DNA of 64,000 bases from Palsa-744 sp036498265. Lineage in GTDB: Bacteria; Actinomycetota; Thermoleophilia; Solirubrobacterales; Solirubrobacteraceae. The translations under genes were made by a program, and so were the position numbers. How positions within the stretch are numbered: the stretch's first letter is position 1; each line of letters begins with the position of its first letter. This document shows positions 1-7,736 of this stretch, in pieces. Location of the stretch: contig DASYFT010000031.1 in assembly GCA_036498265.1 (NCBI GenBank), forward strand, positions 62,001-126,000. The letters run 5' to 3'. The notes below the pieces were generated by a model. That model was given only the letters and a program-made list of their open reading frames with translations, ran no database searches and was not told the DNA's origin.

Positions 1-85
1 GCCTGACGTAACAGGATCTTCACAGTTGGGGTCGGCTACGTGCGGGGCGGCAGAGACAGGCTCGGAAGGCCGAACCGCCGCGGTT

Positions 86-898
86 TCAGAAGGGTGGACC
101 GGCGCCCGGGGCTGCGTCTGCGCGAGTCCCGGGCGGGTGAGAGGAGTCCGAGAACTCGCGGAAGAGCCCGGTGACCACGAACGCCACCTGCTCGCCGATG
201 TCCACGGCGTTGTCGCCGATCCGCTCGAGCGCCCTGGAGACCAGCGTCATGTGCATCGCCCACTCGCGGGTGTCCGGGTCATCGCCGATTTCGATCGCCA
301 GCCGGAAGATCTCGCGGTTGAGCCGGTTGATCTCGCGATCCTGGCGGACGAGGTCCTCCGCCAGTCCCACGTCGCGCGCGGCGAACGCGGCCTTCGACTG
401 GACGACCTCCGAGCGCGCGAAGGCCCCCATCTTCGCCAGGGCCTCGAGCAGCTCGCGGCGAACCGGCGGCTCGTGGCCTGAGAGGGGGATCATCTTGGCG
501 ATGTTCACGCACTGGTCACCCATGCGCTCGATGTGCTTGATCATGTGCAGCAGGGCGGCCACCAGGCGCAGGTCTCCCGCGACCGGGGCCTGAAGCGCGA
601 GCAGCGAGAGGATTCCCTGGTGGACCTCGAGATAGCGCCCGTCGACCCGGTCGTCGTCGGCGATCACCATCTGCGCGAGCTCCACGTCCTGATGGTCGAG
701 CGCCTCCAGGACGCGGTCGAGCTGCTCGACGATCAGGTCCAGGCCGCCCAGCGCATGCGATTCGAGCTCGCGCAGCTGCTGCTGGAAGTGAGCGCGGCCG
801 CCTGTCGGGTCCTCGCTGCGCTCGGCCGAGCCGATCCCGTCGAGCTCAGGCGGGACGGGGCCGGCGCCCCCGCGCTCAGCCGAACTTCCCGGTGACAT
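86..898 (-). CDS. phoU: PhoU phosphate signalling/transport regulator
   Basis: PhoU proteins sit in the cytosol, repress Pho signalling and modulate Pst transport. The 270-residue product has an N-terminal extension of about 40 residues and then two three-helix PhoU repeats. The first carries an acidic metal-site motif (IADDDRVDGRYLEV) and the second carries VRQDREINRLNREIF, followed by the family hallmark RALERIGDNAVDIGE. I chose the ATG at 898, which overlaps the end of pstB by 23 bases. An upstream in-frame start at 970 would add 24 low-complexity Arg/Ser residues and is less likely. It is the last gene of the pstS-pstC-pstA-pstB-phoU operon, the usual order. Nothing recognisable lies between it and the window edge. 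Confidence 0.93.
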   Translation of the reverse strand: MSPGSSAERGGAGPVPPELDGIGSAERSEDPTGGRAHFQQQLRELESHALGGLDLIVEQLDRVLEALDHQDVELAQMVIADDDRVDGRYLEVHQGILSLLALQAPVAGDLRLVAALLHMIKHIERMGDQCVNIAKMIPLSGHEPPVRRELLEALAKMGAFARSEVVQSKAAFAARDVGLAEDLVRQDREINRLNREIFRLAIEIGDDPDTREWAMHMTLVSRALERIGDNAVDIGEQVAFVVTGLFREFSDSSHPPGTRADAAPGAGPPF

Positions 899-1787
899 AT
901 TCCTCGGTTCGCGGGTCGCCGGGGTTGGTGAAGATCTCCTGCGTCGGGCCGACCTCGACGACGCGGCCATCCAGCATGAAGGCCGTCCGGTCGGCGACCC
1001 GGGCCGCCTGCTGCATGTTGTGCGTGACGATCACGATCGTGACGCGCTTCTTGAGCTCGGCGATCAGCTCCTCGATCTTCAGGGTGGCGATCGGGTCGAG
1101 GGCCGAGCATGGCTCGTCCATCAGGATCACCTCCGGATCGACCGCCAGGGAGCGGGCGATGCACAGGCGCTGCTGCTGGCCGCCTGAGAGGCCCGCGCCC
1201 GGCTCGTCCAGTCGCCCCGACACCTCATCCCACAGCCCGGCGCTTCGCAGTGCGGACTCGACCTTCGAGCGAAGGTCGCCGCGCCGGCCGGAGCTCAGCC
1301 GCAGGCCCGCCGCCACGTTGTTGTAGATCGACATCGTCGGGAACGGGTTCGGCTTCTGGAAGACCATCCCGATCGCCCGCCGCACGGCGACGACGTCGAC
1401 AGACGGGGCGTAGACGTCGAGGTCATCGAGCAGCACGCGGCCCTCGGCATGCGCTCCGGGGATCTCCTCGTGCATCCGGTTGATGCAGCGGATCATCGTC
1501 GACTTCCCGCACCCCGACGGGCCGATGATCGCCGTCACCTGGTTCGCGCGGAACTCGAGGTCGATCCCCTTGACCTGTTCGGCGTCGCCGTAGAAGGCGC
1601 GGAGCTGCTCCAGGCGCACCGCAAGCCCCGGCTCGGCGTCCGGCGCGGCTTGCTGAGTGGTCGCGACCGCGGCGGATGACTGCATGCCGGCGGCTGGGTC
1701 GCCGGCCTCGCCTCCCTGCTCGTCAATCTCGGATCGCCGCTCAGGCTCCACGTCGGTGACGCTCGATTGCGGTCGTGGGGATCTCAT
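876..1787 (-). CDS. pstB: Phosphate ABC transporter ATP-binding protein PstB
   Basis: This is the ATPase of the high-affinity phosphate importer and acts at the cytosolic face with PstC and PstA. The 303-residue protein has Walker A GPSGCGKST at about 89-97, a Q-loop in VFQKPNPFP, signature LSGGQQQR, Walker B with MDEPCSALDP, and H-loop THNMQQA. It carries about 55 N-terminal residues beyond the usual PstB length of about 250, poor in motifs. The ATG at 1787 overlaps the pstA stop as ATGA, implying translational coupling. A longer frame continues upstream but only runs antiphase through pstA. Glu codons are mainly GAG. Confidence 0.95.
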   Translation of the reverse strand: MRSPRPQSSVTDVEPERRSEIDEQGGEAGDPAAGMQSSAAVATTQQAAPDAEPGLAVRLEQLRAFYGDAEQVKGIDLEFRANQVTAIIGPSGCGKSTMIRCINRMHEEIPGAHAEGRVLLDDLDVYAPSVDVVAVRRAIGMVFQKPNPFPTMSIYNNVAAGLRLSSGRRGDLRSKVESALRSAGLWDEVSGRLDEPGAGLSGGQQQRLCIARSLAVDPEVILMDEPCSALDPIATLKIEELIAELKKRVTIVIVTHNMQQAARVADRTAFMLDGRVVEVGPTQEIFTNPGDPRTEEYVTGKFG

Positions 1788-2677
1788 GCAAGACGGCTTC
1801 GTCGGGAGATGAGACGGGCGATGACATTGAGCACGAGGATCATTGCTACCAGGGTGAGCGCTGCACCCCAGGCGCGGTTGACGACGGCGGTGGTCGGCGA
1901 GGTGACGTCGTTGTAGATTTGCACAGGTAGCGAGTTCATGAACTGGCCCAGGTCGAAGTTCGTCTTGAGCGTGGCGGCGGCGGTGAACAGCAGCGGCGCC
2001 GTCTCGCCGGCGGCACGTGCGACGGCCAGCAGCACGCCGGTCACCATGCCCGGGAGGGCCGTCGGGAGGACCACCCGCAGGATCATCCGCCAGCGCGGCG
2101 CGCCGAGCGCGAGCGCGGACTCGCGTAGCGCGCCTGGGACGAGCTGGAGGATCACCTCGCTCGCGCGCGTGACCACCGGCAGCATCAGAAGGGCCAGCGC
2201 GAGCGAGCCCTTGTAGCCCGCGTAGGAGCTGCCCGTCCCGACCACCAGGACGATGTAGATGAAGAGCCCGAAGAGGATCGACGGCACGCCCGTGAGCACG
2301 TCGATGAAGAACCTGACCGTCTGCGCGAACCAGCTCTCCCTGCCGTACTCCACCAACCACACGGCGACGCCCACGCCGATCGGTATGGCGATCGCCGAGG
2401 CCAGTGCGACGATCTCGATCGTGCCGAGGATCGCGCTCTTTATGCCGCCGATGCTGGAGCTCTTGAAGAAGGTGTTGCCGGTCGGGTCGGTCGTGAAGAA
2501 GCTCGTGCTCCAGGAGCTGAGCCCCTTGCGGAGCAGGTAGTAGACGATCAGCACCAGCGGGATGAGCGCGATCAATGTCGCAGCGAGGATCGCCGTGCGC
2601 GCGAACCGGTCTCTGCGCCTGCGGGAAGGGCTGACCGCGAAACGGGCGAACCGTTGCTCGGCCGCCGGGGCGCTCAT
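1784..2677 (-). CDS. pstA: Phosphate ABC transporter permease PstA
   Basis: This is a membrane permease subunit that pairs with PstC to form the phosphate channel. The 297-residue product has a first membrane segment at about 29-50 (ILAATLIALIPLVLIVYYLL), several further hydrophobic segments, and the permease EAA-type loop (ALALGAPRWRMILRVVLPTALPG). The sequence around GVPSILFGLFIYIVLVVG is typical of PstA. The chosen ATG at 2677 overlaps the pstC stop (ATGA) and its own stop overlaps the pstB start in the same way, so three cistrons are linked without gaps. Confidence 0.95.
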   Translation of the reverse strand: MSAPAAEQRFARFAVSPSRRRRDRFARTAILAATLIALIPLVLIVYYLLRKGLSSWSTSFFTTDPTGNTFFKSSSIGGIKSAILGTIEIVALASAIAIPIGVGVAVWLVEYGRESWFAQTVRFFIDVLTGVPSILFGLFIYIVLVVGTGSSYAGYKGSLALALLMLPVVTRASEVILQLVPGALRESALALGAPRWRMILRVVLPTALPGMVTGVLLAVARAAGETAPLLFTAAATLKTNFDLGQFMNSLPVQIYNDVTSPTTAVVNRAWGAALTLVAMILVLNVIARLISRRSRLA

Positions 2678-3699
2678 GCTCCCGCCGCCCTCTCGGCGAT
2701 GCGGTGCCCACCGGCCGCGCCGCTCCCGGCGCCTGCCGTCCTGCCCGCTCTCGCGGCGCGCAGCACCAGCGCGCGCGCGATGCCGTTGACGAGGAGCGTC
2801 AGCACGAACAGGACCAGTCCGGCGGCGAACAGCGCCGAGCGGTGGAGCCCCTGGGCCTCGCCGAACTCGTTGGCGATCGCCGCCGCGAGGCTGTAGCCCT
2901 GCCCGAAGAGGTGCGAGCCGAGCTGCGGCGCGTTGCCGATCAGGATCGTCACCGCGATCGTCTCGCCGATCGCCCGGCCGAGCCCCAGCATCGCGCCGCC
3001 GACGATTCCCGAGCGGCAGTACGGGAGGACGGCGATCCGGATCATCTCCCACCTCGTGGCGCCGAGGCCCATCGCCGCCTCCTTCTGGTCGGCGGGGACG
3101 GTCGCCATCACCTCGCGGGCGATCGCGCTGACGATCGGAAGGATCATGATCGCGAGCACCAGCCCGGTGACGAAGTAGTTGGGGATCGTGACGGTGCCCC
3201 CGCCGATGAACGGAACGAACGACAGCCGGTCGGCGACCCACTGCTCCGCCGGCTGGAGCTTGGGGGCGAGGAAGAAGATGCCCCAGAGCCCGTACACGAC
3301 CGACGGCACGGCCGCGAGCAGCTCGACGAGCACGGTGAGCGGCGCGCGCAGGCGCAGCGGGCAGAGCTCGGTCGCGTAGATCGCCGTGGCGACGGCGACC
3401 GGCACGCCGATCAGAAGGGCCAGCGCCGAGGTGATCAGCGTCCCGACGACCAGCGGCAGGGCGCCGAACTGTTCGGCGCTGACGTTCCAGTTGTTGTCGA
3501 AGGTGAACCCGAAGACGCCGAACCTGGCGAACGCGGGACGCGCTTCACCCACGAGCCGTATGAAGAAGTAGACGATCAGCGCCAGGATCAGCGCCGCCAG
3601 AGCGGTGAGCCCGTACTTCAGCGCCCGATCGGGCAGGCGCCCGAGCGGCGACCGCAGCAGAAGCCCGCGGTCGCCCCCCGGAATCGATGCAGCCTCCAC
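2674..3699 (-). CDS. pstC: Phosphate ABC transporter permease PstC
   Basis: This is the second permease subunit of the importer. The 341-residue product has a cytosolic N-terminus of about 30 residues, then six predicted membrane helices. It has the PstC motif AAVPSVVYGLWGIF and the EAA loop AAMGLGATRWEMIRIAVLPYCRSG. The start is a GTG at 3699, 38 bases beyond the pstS stop. An inverted repeat (CGACCCC/GGGGTCG) fills that gap and reaches the start codon. The C-terminus is an Ala/Gly/Arg-rich tail. Next to pstS and pstA, its role is secure. Confidence 0.95.
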   Translation of the reverse strand: MEAASIPGGDRGLLLRSPLGRLPDRALKYGLTALAALILALIVYFFIRLVGEARPAFARFGVFGFTFDNNWNVSAEQFGALPLVVGTLITSALALLIGVPVAVATAIYATELCPLRLRAPLTVLVELLAAVPSVVYGLWGIFFLAPKLQPAEQWVADRLSFVPFIGGGTVTIPNYFVTGLVLAIMILPIVSAIAREVMATVPADQKEAAMGLGATRWEMIRIAVLPYCRSGIVGGAMLGLGRAIGETIAVTILIGNAPQLGSHLFGQGYSLAAAIANEFGEAQGLHRSALFAAGLVLFVLTLLVNGIARALVLRAARAGRTAGAGSGAAGGHRIAERAAGA

Positions 3700-3735
3700 G
3701 ACCCCTTGTCTACCGGATCAGAGGTGACGGGGTCG
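3699..3735 (-). promoter_or_regulatory. Stem-loop between pstS and pstC
   Basis: A perfect 7-base inverted repeat, CGACCCC (3699-3705) and GGGGTCG (3729-3735), lies between the pstS stop and the GTG start of pstC. In the transcript the 3' arm includes the AAGGGG purine run just before the GTG, so the hairpin could lower pstC translation or protect the pstS message. Intergenic hairpins that favour the binding-protein gene are common in importer operons. The function here is inference. Confidence 0.45.
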
Positions 3736-3739
3736 CAGC

Positions 3740-4843
3740 TCAGCCGCCCAGCGCCGCCCCGTTGCACTGGAGGCCCGCGGCCGCTTCCTTGGACTTGGCC
3801 AGGACCGCAGAGGGCAGGGTGGCGTAGTCCGCCTGGGAGAGGACGGACTGCCCTTCGCCCAGCCCGTAGGCGAGGAACTTGCCCACTCCCTTGGCAGCCC
3901 CTTCACCGCCGGGGACGCCGGCCTTGCAGAGGTCCTTGTTGACCACGATGAACGTCTGCGAGGTGATCGGGTACGCCTTCGGGCTGGACGGGTTCTGGAT
4001 CTTGATGCCGAGGTTCGGCGGCACGGTGATGCCTTCAGCCGCCGCGCTCGTCGATTCGAGGCTCGGCAGGACGAACTGGCCCGCCTTGTTCTTGACCGCC
4101 GCATAGGTGAATTTGTGCTGCAGCGCGTACGCCTGCTCGACGTAGCCCACGGCCCCGGCGGTCTGCTGCACGGCACCCGCGACGCCGGCGTTCCCCTTGG
4201 CACCGGTACCCGTCGGCCAGGGCACGTCCTTGCCTTCGCCGACCTTGCTCTTGAATTCGGGATCGACCGCTGCGAGGAACCCGGTGAAGCCGGCGGTCGT
4301 GCCCGAGGAGTCCGAGCGGTGGATGACGGTGATCGTGGTCGACGGGAGGCTCAGGCCCGGGTTGAGCGCCTTGATCTCGGCGTCGTTCCAGGTTTTGACC
4401 TTGCCGAGGAAGATGTCGGCGATCGTCTTGCCGTCGAGCTTCATGCCCGTGGCCACGCCGGGGAGGTTGTAGGAGACCGTGATCGCGCCGAGGAACATCG
4501 GGATCTGCACGGCGGGGCTGCCGTTCTTGGCGATCGCCGATTCGTCGGCGGGCTTCAGCGGCGGGTCGCTCGCGCCGAAGTCGACCGTCTTGTTCTCGAG
4601 CGCCGTGATTCCAGCGCCTGAGCCGACCGCCTGGTAGTTGACCGTGGTTCCGGACAGCGCCGAGGCCCACTGCTGGTAGACGGGTGCCGCGAACGTCGAT
4701 CCGGCCCCGGAGATCGTTGCCGAGCTGCCGCTGGTGGAGGTGGTGCCTGAGCTCGTGCTGCTTGATTTGCTCGAGCCGCAGGCGGCCACTCCAAGTGCGA
4801 GCAGCGCACAACCTGCGAGCGCGCCAATCCTGTTCTTGATCAC
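3740..4843 (-). CDS. pstS: Phosphate-binding lipoprotein PstS
   Basis: This is the extracytoplasmic phosphate receptor that feeds PstCAB. The 367-residue protein starts with a type II signal peptide whose lipobox LGVAAC places the lipidated Cys near residue 20. A Ser/Thr/Gly-rich tether follows, then the phosphate-binding fold with GAGSTFAAPVYQQW, QAVGSGAGI, DFGASDPPL and RSDSSGTTAGFT, all typical of PstS. I chose the GTG at 4843 because a GAGGAGA ribosome-binding site precedes it by about 5 bases and the signal peptide begins there. A longer open frame upstream lacks a signal. Most Glu codons are GAA, unlike pstCAB. Two GTGAA repeats 11 bases apart lie about 105-120 bases upstream. Confidence 0.95.
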   Translation of the reverse strand: MIKNRIGALAGCALLALGVAACGSSKSSSTSSGTTSTSGSSATISGAGSTFAAPVYQQWASALSGTTVNYQAVGSGAGITALENKTVDFGASDPPLKPADESAIAKNGSPAVQIPMFLGAITVSYNLPGVATGMKLDGKTIADIFLGKVKTWNDAEIKALNPGLSLPSTTITVIHRSDSSGTTAGFTGFLAAVDPEFKSKVGEGKDVPWPTGTGAKGNAGVAGAVQQTAGAVGYVEQAYALQHKFTYAAVKNKAGQFVLPSLESTSAAAEGITVPPNLGIKIQNPSSPKAYPITSQTFIVVNKDLCKAGVPGGEGAAKGVGKFLAYGLGEGQSVLSQADYATLPSAVLAKSKEAAAGLQCNGAALGG

Positions 4844-4926
4844 TACGTCTCCTCTATGGATCGATTTCCGCAGCGCCGCACGCGCGCCGCTGCTCACGCC
4901 GGTCAGGCGCATGGACGACAGTCTCG

Positions 4927-5289
4927 TCAGCCGCCCGCCGGCTCCATGTGAACATTTCGTGAAGGCTCGGGCTGAAAGCGGTAGCCGAATCCGGGGTGCG
5001 TGTGGATGAAGCGGCGGTCGGGCAGGGCGCTCTCCAGCTTGCCCCGCAGCTTGCTCACGTAGACATCTACCGAGCGATCTCCCGCGCGCAGCTCGCCGCC
5101 CCACACGCTGCTGTAGAGCTCCTCCCGGGTTATGATCGCCCCCGATCGCCGGGCCATGGCGACCAGCAGTTCGAACTCCCGGACCGACAGCGTGAGCGCT
5201 CGCCCCGTGGCGAGCACCAGCCCCTCCTCGAGGCGTATCTCCAGCTCGCCGACATAGAGGATGTCCGGGCTCTCCGGAGACGCCGCCAC
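4927..5289 (-). CDS. Receiver-less OmpR/PhoB-type winged-helix regulator
   Basis: The 120-residue protein is essentially one Trans_reg_C winged-helix DNA-binding domain. It has an N-terminal beta-sheet (ILYVGELEIRLEEG), then LTLSVREFELLVAMARR, the transactivation loop region ELYSSVWGG, recognition helix DRSVDVYVSKLRGKLE, and the wing FIHTHPGFGYRF. There is no phospho-acceptor receiver domain, which in PhoB/OmpR adds about 120 residues, and no room for one between this GTG start and the divergent gene at 5401. It lies upstream of pstS in the same direction, so a role in Pho control is likely but not proven. Glu codons are nearly all GAG. Its 3' end contains a candidate Pho box for pstS. Confidence 0.85.
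   Translation of the reverse strand: MAASPESPDILYVGELEIRLEEGLVLATGRALTLSVREFELLVAMARRSGAIITREELYSSVWGGELRAGDRSVDVYVSKLRGKLESALPDRRFIHTHPGFGYRFQPEPSRNVHMEPAGG
4947..4964 (-). promoter_or_regulatory. Candidate Pho box upstream of pstS
   Basis: On the plus strand GTGAA occurs at 4948 and again at 4959, an exact 11-base spacing, inside the context TGTGAAC and CGTGAAG. The pair lies inside the last codons of the winged-helix gene and about 105-120 bases upstream of the pstS GTG. Eleven-base direct repeats are the established layout of PhoB/PhoP sites in other bacteria. Binding here is inferred. Confidence 0.55.
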
Positions 5290-5334
5290 GGACGACAGCG
5301 TCGCAGGGCCCGACGCTCAGGTAGTTGCAAAGTC

Positions 5335-5362
5335 GTGATCGTGGCGTGAAAAAAGCGTGAAA
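5335..5362. promoter_or_regulatory. Candidate triple Pho box between regulator and DUF47 gene
   Basis: Three direct repeats start at 5335 (GTGAT), 5346 (GTGAA) and 5357 (GTGAA), each exactly 11 bases apart. The last two sit in identical GCGTGAAA octamers. The site lies in the 111-base gap between the divergent winged-helix gene (start 5289) and the DUF47 gene (start 5401), so it could control both. A TATCCT -10-like hexamer sits at about 5390-5395, just before the GTG of the DUF47 gene. Confidence 0.65.
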
Positions 5363-5400
5363 GCACCGCCCGGCGGCCGCCGGGGCAATATCCTCGCCAC

Positions 5401-6042
5401 GTGAGCTTCCTGCGACGCCCTCTCGACAGCACGCTGATGGGGCTGGTCGAGGAGTCGGGGCGCAACGTGCAGCGCTCCGGACTGCTGCTTCACGACCTGC
5501 TGGTCGACTACCCAGAGCGGGCCACGCTCGCGCAGGACCTGAAGGTGTGCGAGCAGGAAGGCGACCGGATCACACACGACATCATCCACCGGCTTGCCAC
5601 GGGCGGGCGGGTGCGCGCGCCGTTCGACGCTGGCGACGGCTACGTGCTTGCCACTGCGCTCGACGACGTCGTCGACCACGCCGAGCACGTGGCAGCACAG
5701 CTGGGTCTCTACGCCGTCGAGGCGCCGATGGAGCAGGCCGTGGCGTTCACGGAGGTGCTCGTGGGCGCCGCTGAGCAGATCGCGCAGGCGCTGCGGGGCC
5801 TGCGGACCGGCACGGAGCTGGCGCCGCATCTCGTCGAGATCCATCGGCTGGAGAACGAGGGCGACCGCCTCCAGCGCGACGGCGTGGCCTCCCTGTTCGC
5901 CGGCGGCATCGACCCGATGGTGGTGATCCGCTGGAAGGATATCTTCGAGTCCCTGGAGGCGGCGGTCGACGCCTGCGAGACGGTCGCGCACGTGCTCGAG
6001 GGGATCACGCTGAAGCAGCGGGGCCGCCGGCTCACCACCTAG
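5401..6042 (+). CDS. DUF47/PhoU-like protein (Pit-accessory family)
   Basis: The 213-residue, helix-rich protein matches the DUF47 family of PhoU-like proteins. It has VCEQEGDRITHDIIHRL near residue 48 and the matching second-half motif LENEGDRLQRDGVASLF near 158, the paired acidic metal sites of PhoU folds, plus WKDIFESLEAAVDACE near the end. DUF47 proteins usually accompany the low-affinity transporter PitA, but no pitA is present in this window. The start is a GTG at 5401 with no clear ribosome-binding site. It is transcribed divergently from the winged-helix gene across a triple GTGA(A/T) repeat. I infer an accessory or regulatory role in phosphate handling. Confidence 0.85.
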   Translation: MSFLRRPLDSTLMGLVEESGRNVQRSGLLLHDLLVDYPERATLAQDLKVCEQEGDRITHDIIHRLATGGRVRAPFDAGDGYVLATALDDVVDHAEHVAAQLGLYAVEAPMEQAVAFTEVLVGAAEQIAQALRGLRTGTELAPHLVEIHRLENEGDRLQRDGVASLFAGGIDPMVVIRWKDIFESLEAAVDACETVAHVLEGITLKQRGRRLTT

Positions 6043-6093
6043 CCCGGCAGGATGCCGCGCTCGCAGGCTCGCCCGCGCCGGCACGGTTCGGCG

Positions 6094-6828
6094 CTAGATC
6101 GAAGGGCTCACGGCCGCGGTCGCCTGGAGCCTCGTGCCGTGGGGATCCCCGATGAAGAACACCGTGAAGGGGCGCGCAGAGTGGGCCGGCGCTTCCGGGA
6201 CCACCGCCCGGCCGGCCGCCACGATCACGCCGCCCCGGGTGGCGAGCACGAACACGACGAGGCTCCGCTGGGAGGTCGCTGAGCCGTTGGTCACGACGCC
6301 GCTCGCCCCGATCCCGTTCGTCGGGTCTTCGATCAGGTGAAGCCCCGTGACGGGGAGCCGAGGGATGCTCTTCGCCCGCGCACGCGATTCGCCCACCCGT
6401 GCGATCACGGTGCCGGCCCCGGGCCCACCGGCGCCCGCCGGGATCTGGTCGTCCACCCAGGTCACAGTGGCGTGCGGCGCGAGCGACGGTACCGACACCA
6501 GCGCGGCTTCCAGTCCCGTTGCGTTGTTCTGGAACAGGGTCCGGCCGGCTGCGTCCTTCACCGTGATGGCGATCGGGAGGTCGGTCAGCGCCTTTGAGGA
6601 GGCGTTGCGGAGCGTGACGATCGCCGCCGCCCCTTCGGAGCTCCTGATCAGGCTCGCGCGCACCACCCGGACGATGCTGCTCGGGTGCGTGACCGCGGTC
6701 GCCGCCGGCGTCGCCTGCCTGCCCGCGGCAAGCCGCTTGGCGGCGCGTTCCAGCTTGGCGCTCTTCTGCGCCGTCGTCTCGCAGCCGGTGAGCGCCAGCG
6801 CCACGAGGACGAGCGCCCCCAGCCTCAA
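6094..6828 (-). CDS. Lipoprotein of the pst2 operon, function unknown
   Basis: The 244-residue product begins with a short lipoprotein signal (LVALALTGC, Cys about 15), then a charged helical linker. A beta-sandwich-like region follows (SLIRSSEGAAAIVTLRN, LPIAITVKDAAGRTLF, PSLAPHATVTW) resembling FxLYD or CARDB-like extracytoplasmic domains. Membership of a named family is uncertain. The start is a TTG whose last bases overlap the pstB2 stop (TTGA), so it is translationally coupled to the Pst2 transporter and probably works at the outer face of the membrane with it. Of seven Glu codons read, six are GAA, the pattern of exported proteins in this window. Confidence 0.75.
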   Translation of the reverse strand: MRLGALVLVALALTGCETTAQKSAKLERAAKRLAAGRQATPAATAVTHPSSIVRVVRASLIRSSEGAAAIVTLRNASSKALTDLPIAITVKDAAGRTLFQNNATGLEAALVSVPSLAPHATVTWVDDQIPAGAGGPGAGTVIARVGESRARAKSIPRLPVTGLHLIEDPTNGIGASGVVTNGSATSQRSLVVFVLATRGGVIVAAGRAVVPEAPAHSARPFTVFFIGDPHGTRLQATAAVSPSI

Positions 6829-7736
6829 CCGAACGCCCCGCTGACGTAGTCGCGCGTGCGCTGCTGGATCGGCCTGCCGAAGACCTGCTCGCTCGGACCG
6901 TACTCGACGAGCTCGCCGAGGTGCATGAAGGCGACGTGGTCGGCCACCCGGAACGCCTGCTGGAGATTGTGCGTGACGATTACGATCGCGACCGTATCCC
7001 GCAGCCCGACGATGAGCTCCTCGATCGTCGCCGTCGAGATCGGGTCGAGAGCCGAGCAGGGCTCGTCCAGGAGAAGCACCTCAGGCTCGGCCGCCAGGGC
7101 CCGCGCGATGCACAGTCGCTGCTGCTGGCCGCCGGACAGCTTCAGCGCCGAGCGCTCGAGGTCCTCTGCAACCTCGTCGTAGAGCCCGGCCCGCCGGAGC
7201 GCGTCGGTGACCGCGCGCTCGAGCTCCGGTGTGCGCCGGCGCCGCCTGGAGCCGCGCCGCGGCCGCTCGGCCAGGGCGTAGGCGACGTTGTCGAAGATGC
7301 TCATCGGGAACGGGTTGGGCTGCTGGAAGACCATCGACACACGCCGTCTGAGGTCGTTGACCTCGAGCGCGTGGATGTCCTGCCCGTCGAGCGTGACCTG
7401 CCCGGCCCGGGCCGCGCCGGCGGTGATCTCGGTGAGGCGGTTCAGAGCACGCAGCAGCGTGGTCTTGCCCGAGCCGGATGCGCCGATCATGGCCAGCACC
7501 TCCCCCTGGCGAACCGGCAGGCTGACGTCGCGCACCACCCAGTTCTCCCCGTAGGCCAGCCACACGGATTCGAGGCTCATGCGCTGGCGCACCGCTGCCG
7601 CGGGCGCACGTCTCGCCTTCAGCTGGGCGGCCGCCGCAGCCGCGGCAGGGGCGGCCACGGCTGAGCCGTTGTCCGGTGGTGGCTCGGCGACGGTGGGTTG
7701 CCGGTCGATCCGGATCCGCCGCACCGGCGGGGGCAT
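6825..7736 (-). CDS. pstB: Phosphate ABC transporter ATP-binding protein PstB (second copy)
   Basis: This is the ATPase of the second Pst-type importer. It has Walker A GASGSGKTT (about 85-93), VFQQPNPFP, signature LSGGQQQR, Walker B region LLLDEPCSALDP and H-loop THNLQQA. The first 50 residues are an Ala/Pro-rich extension ahead of the ABC fold. I prefer the ATG at 7736 because it overlaps the pstA2 stop as ATGA, as in every other junction of these operons. A GTG at 7748 is possible and adds four residues. It has the same length as the first PstB (303 residues) but differs clearly, for example by a basic insert (RPRRGSRRRRRTPELE) after the Q-loop. Confidence 0.93.
   Translation of the reverse strand: MPPPVRRIRIDRQPTVAEPPPDNGSAVAAPAAAAAAAQLKARRAPAAAVRQRMSLESVWLAYGENWVVRDVSLPVRQGEVLAMIGASGSGKTTLLRALNRLTEITAGAARAGQVTLDGQDIHALEVNDLRRRVSMVFQQPNPFPMSIFDNVAYALAERPRRGSRRRRRTPELERAVTDALRRAGLYDEVAEDLERSALKLSGGQQQRLCIARALAAEPEVLLLDEPCSALDPISTATIEELIVGLRDTVAIVIVTHNLQQAFRVADHVAFMHLGELVEYGPSEQVFGRPIQQRTRDYVSGAFG

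Noticed and set aside
876..2711. A single 611-codon open frame that could suggest a PstA-PstB fusion.
   Set aside because: Only the last 303 codons encode PstB. The upstream part is antiphase to pstA and has Arg/Pro-rich, fold-less sequence. The pstA stop and pstB ATG overlap cleanly at 1784-1787.
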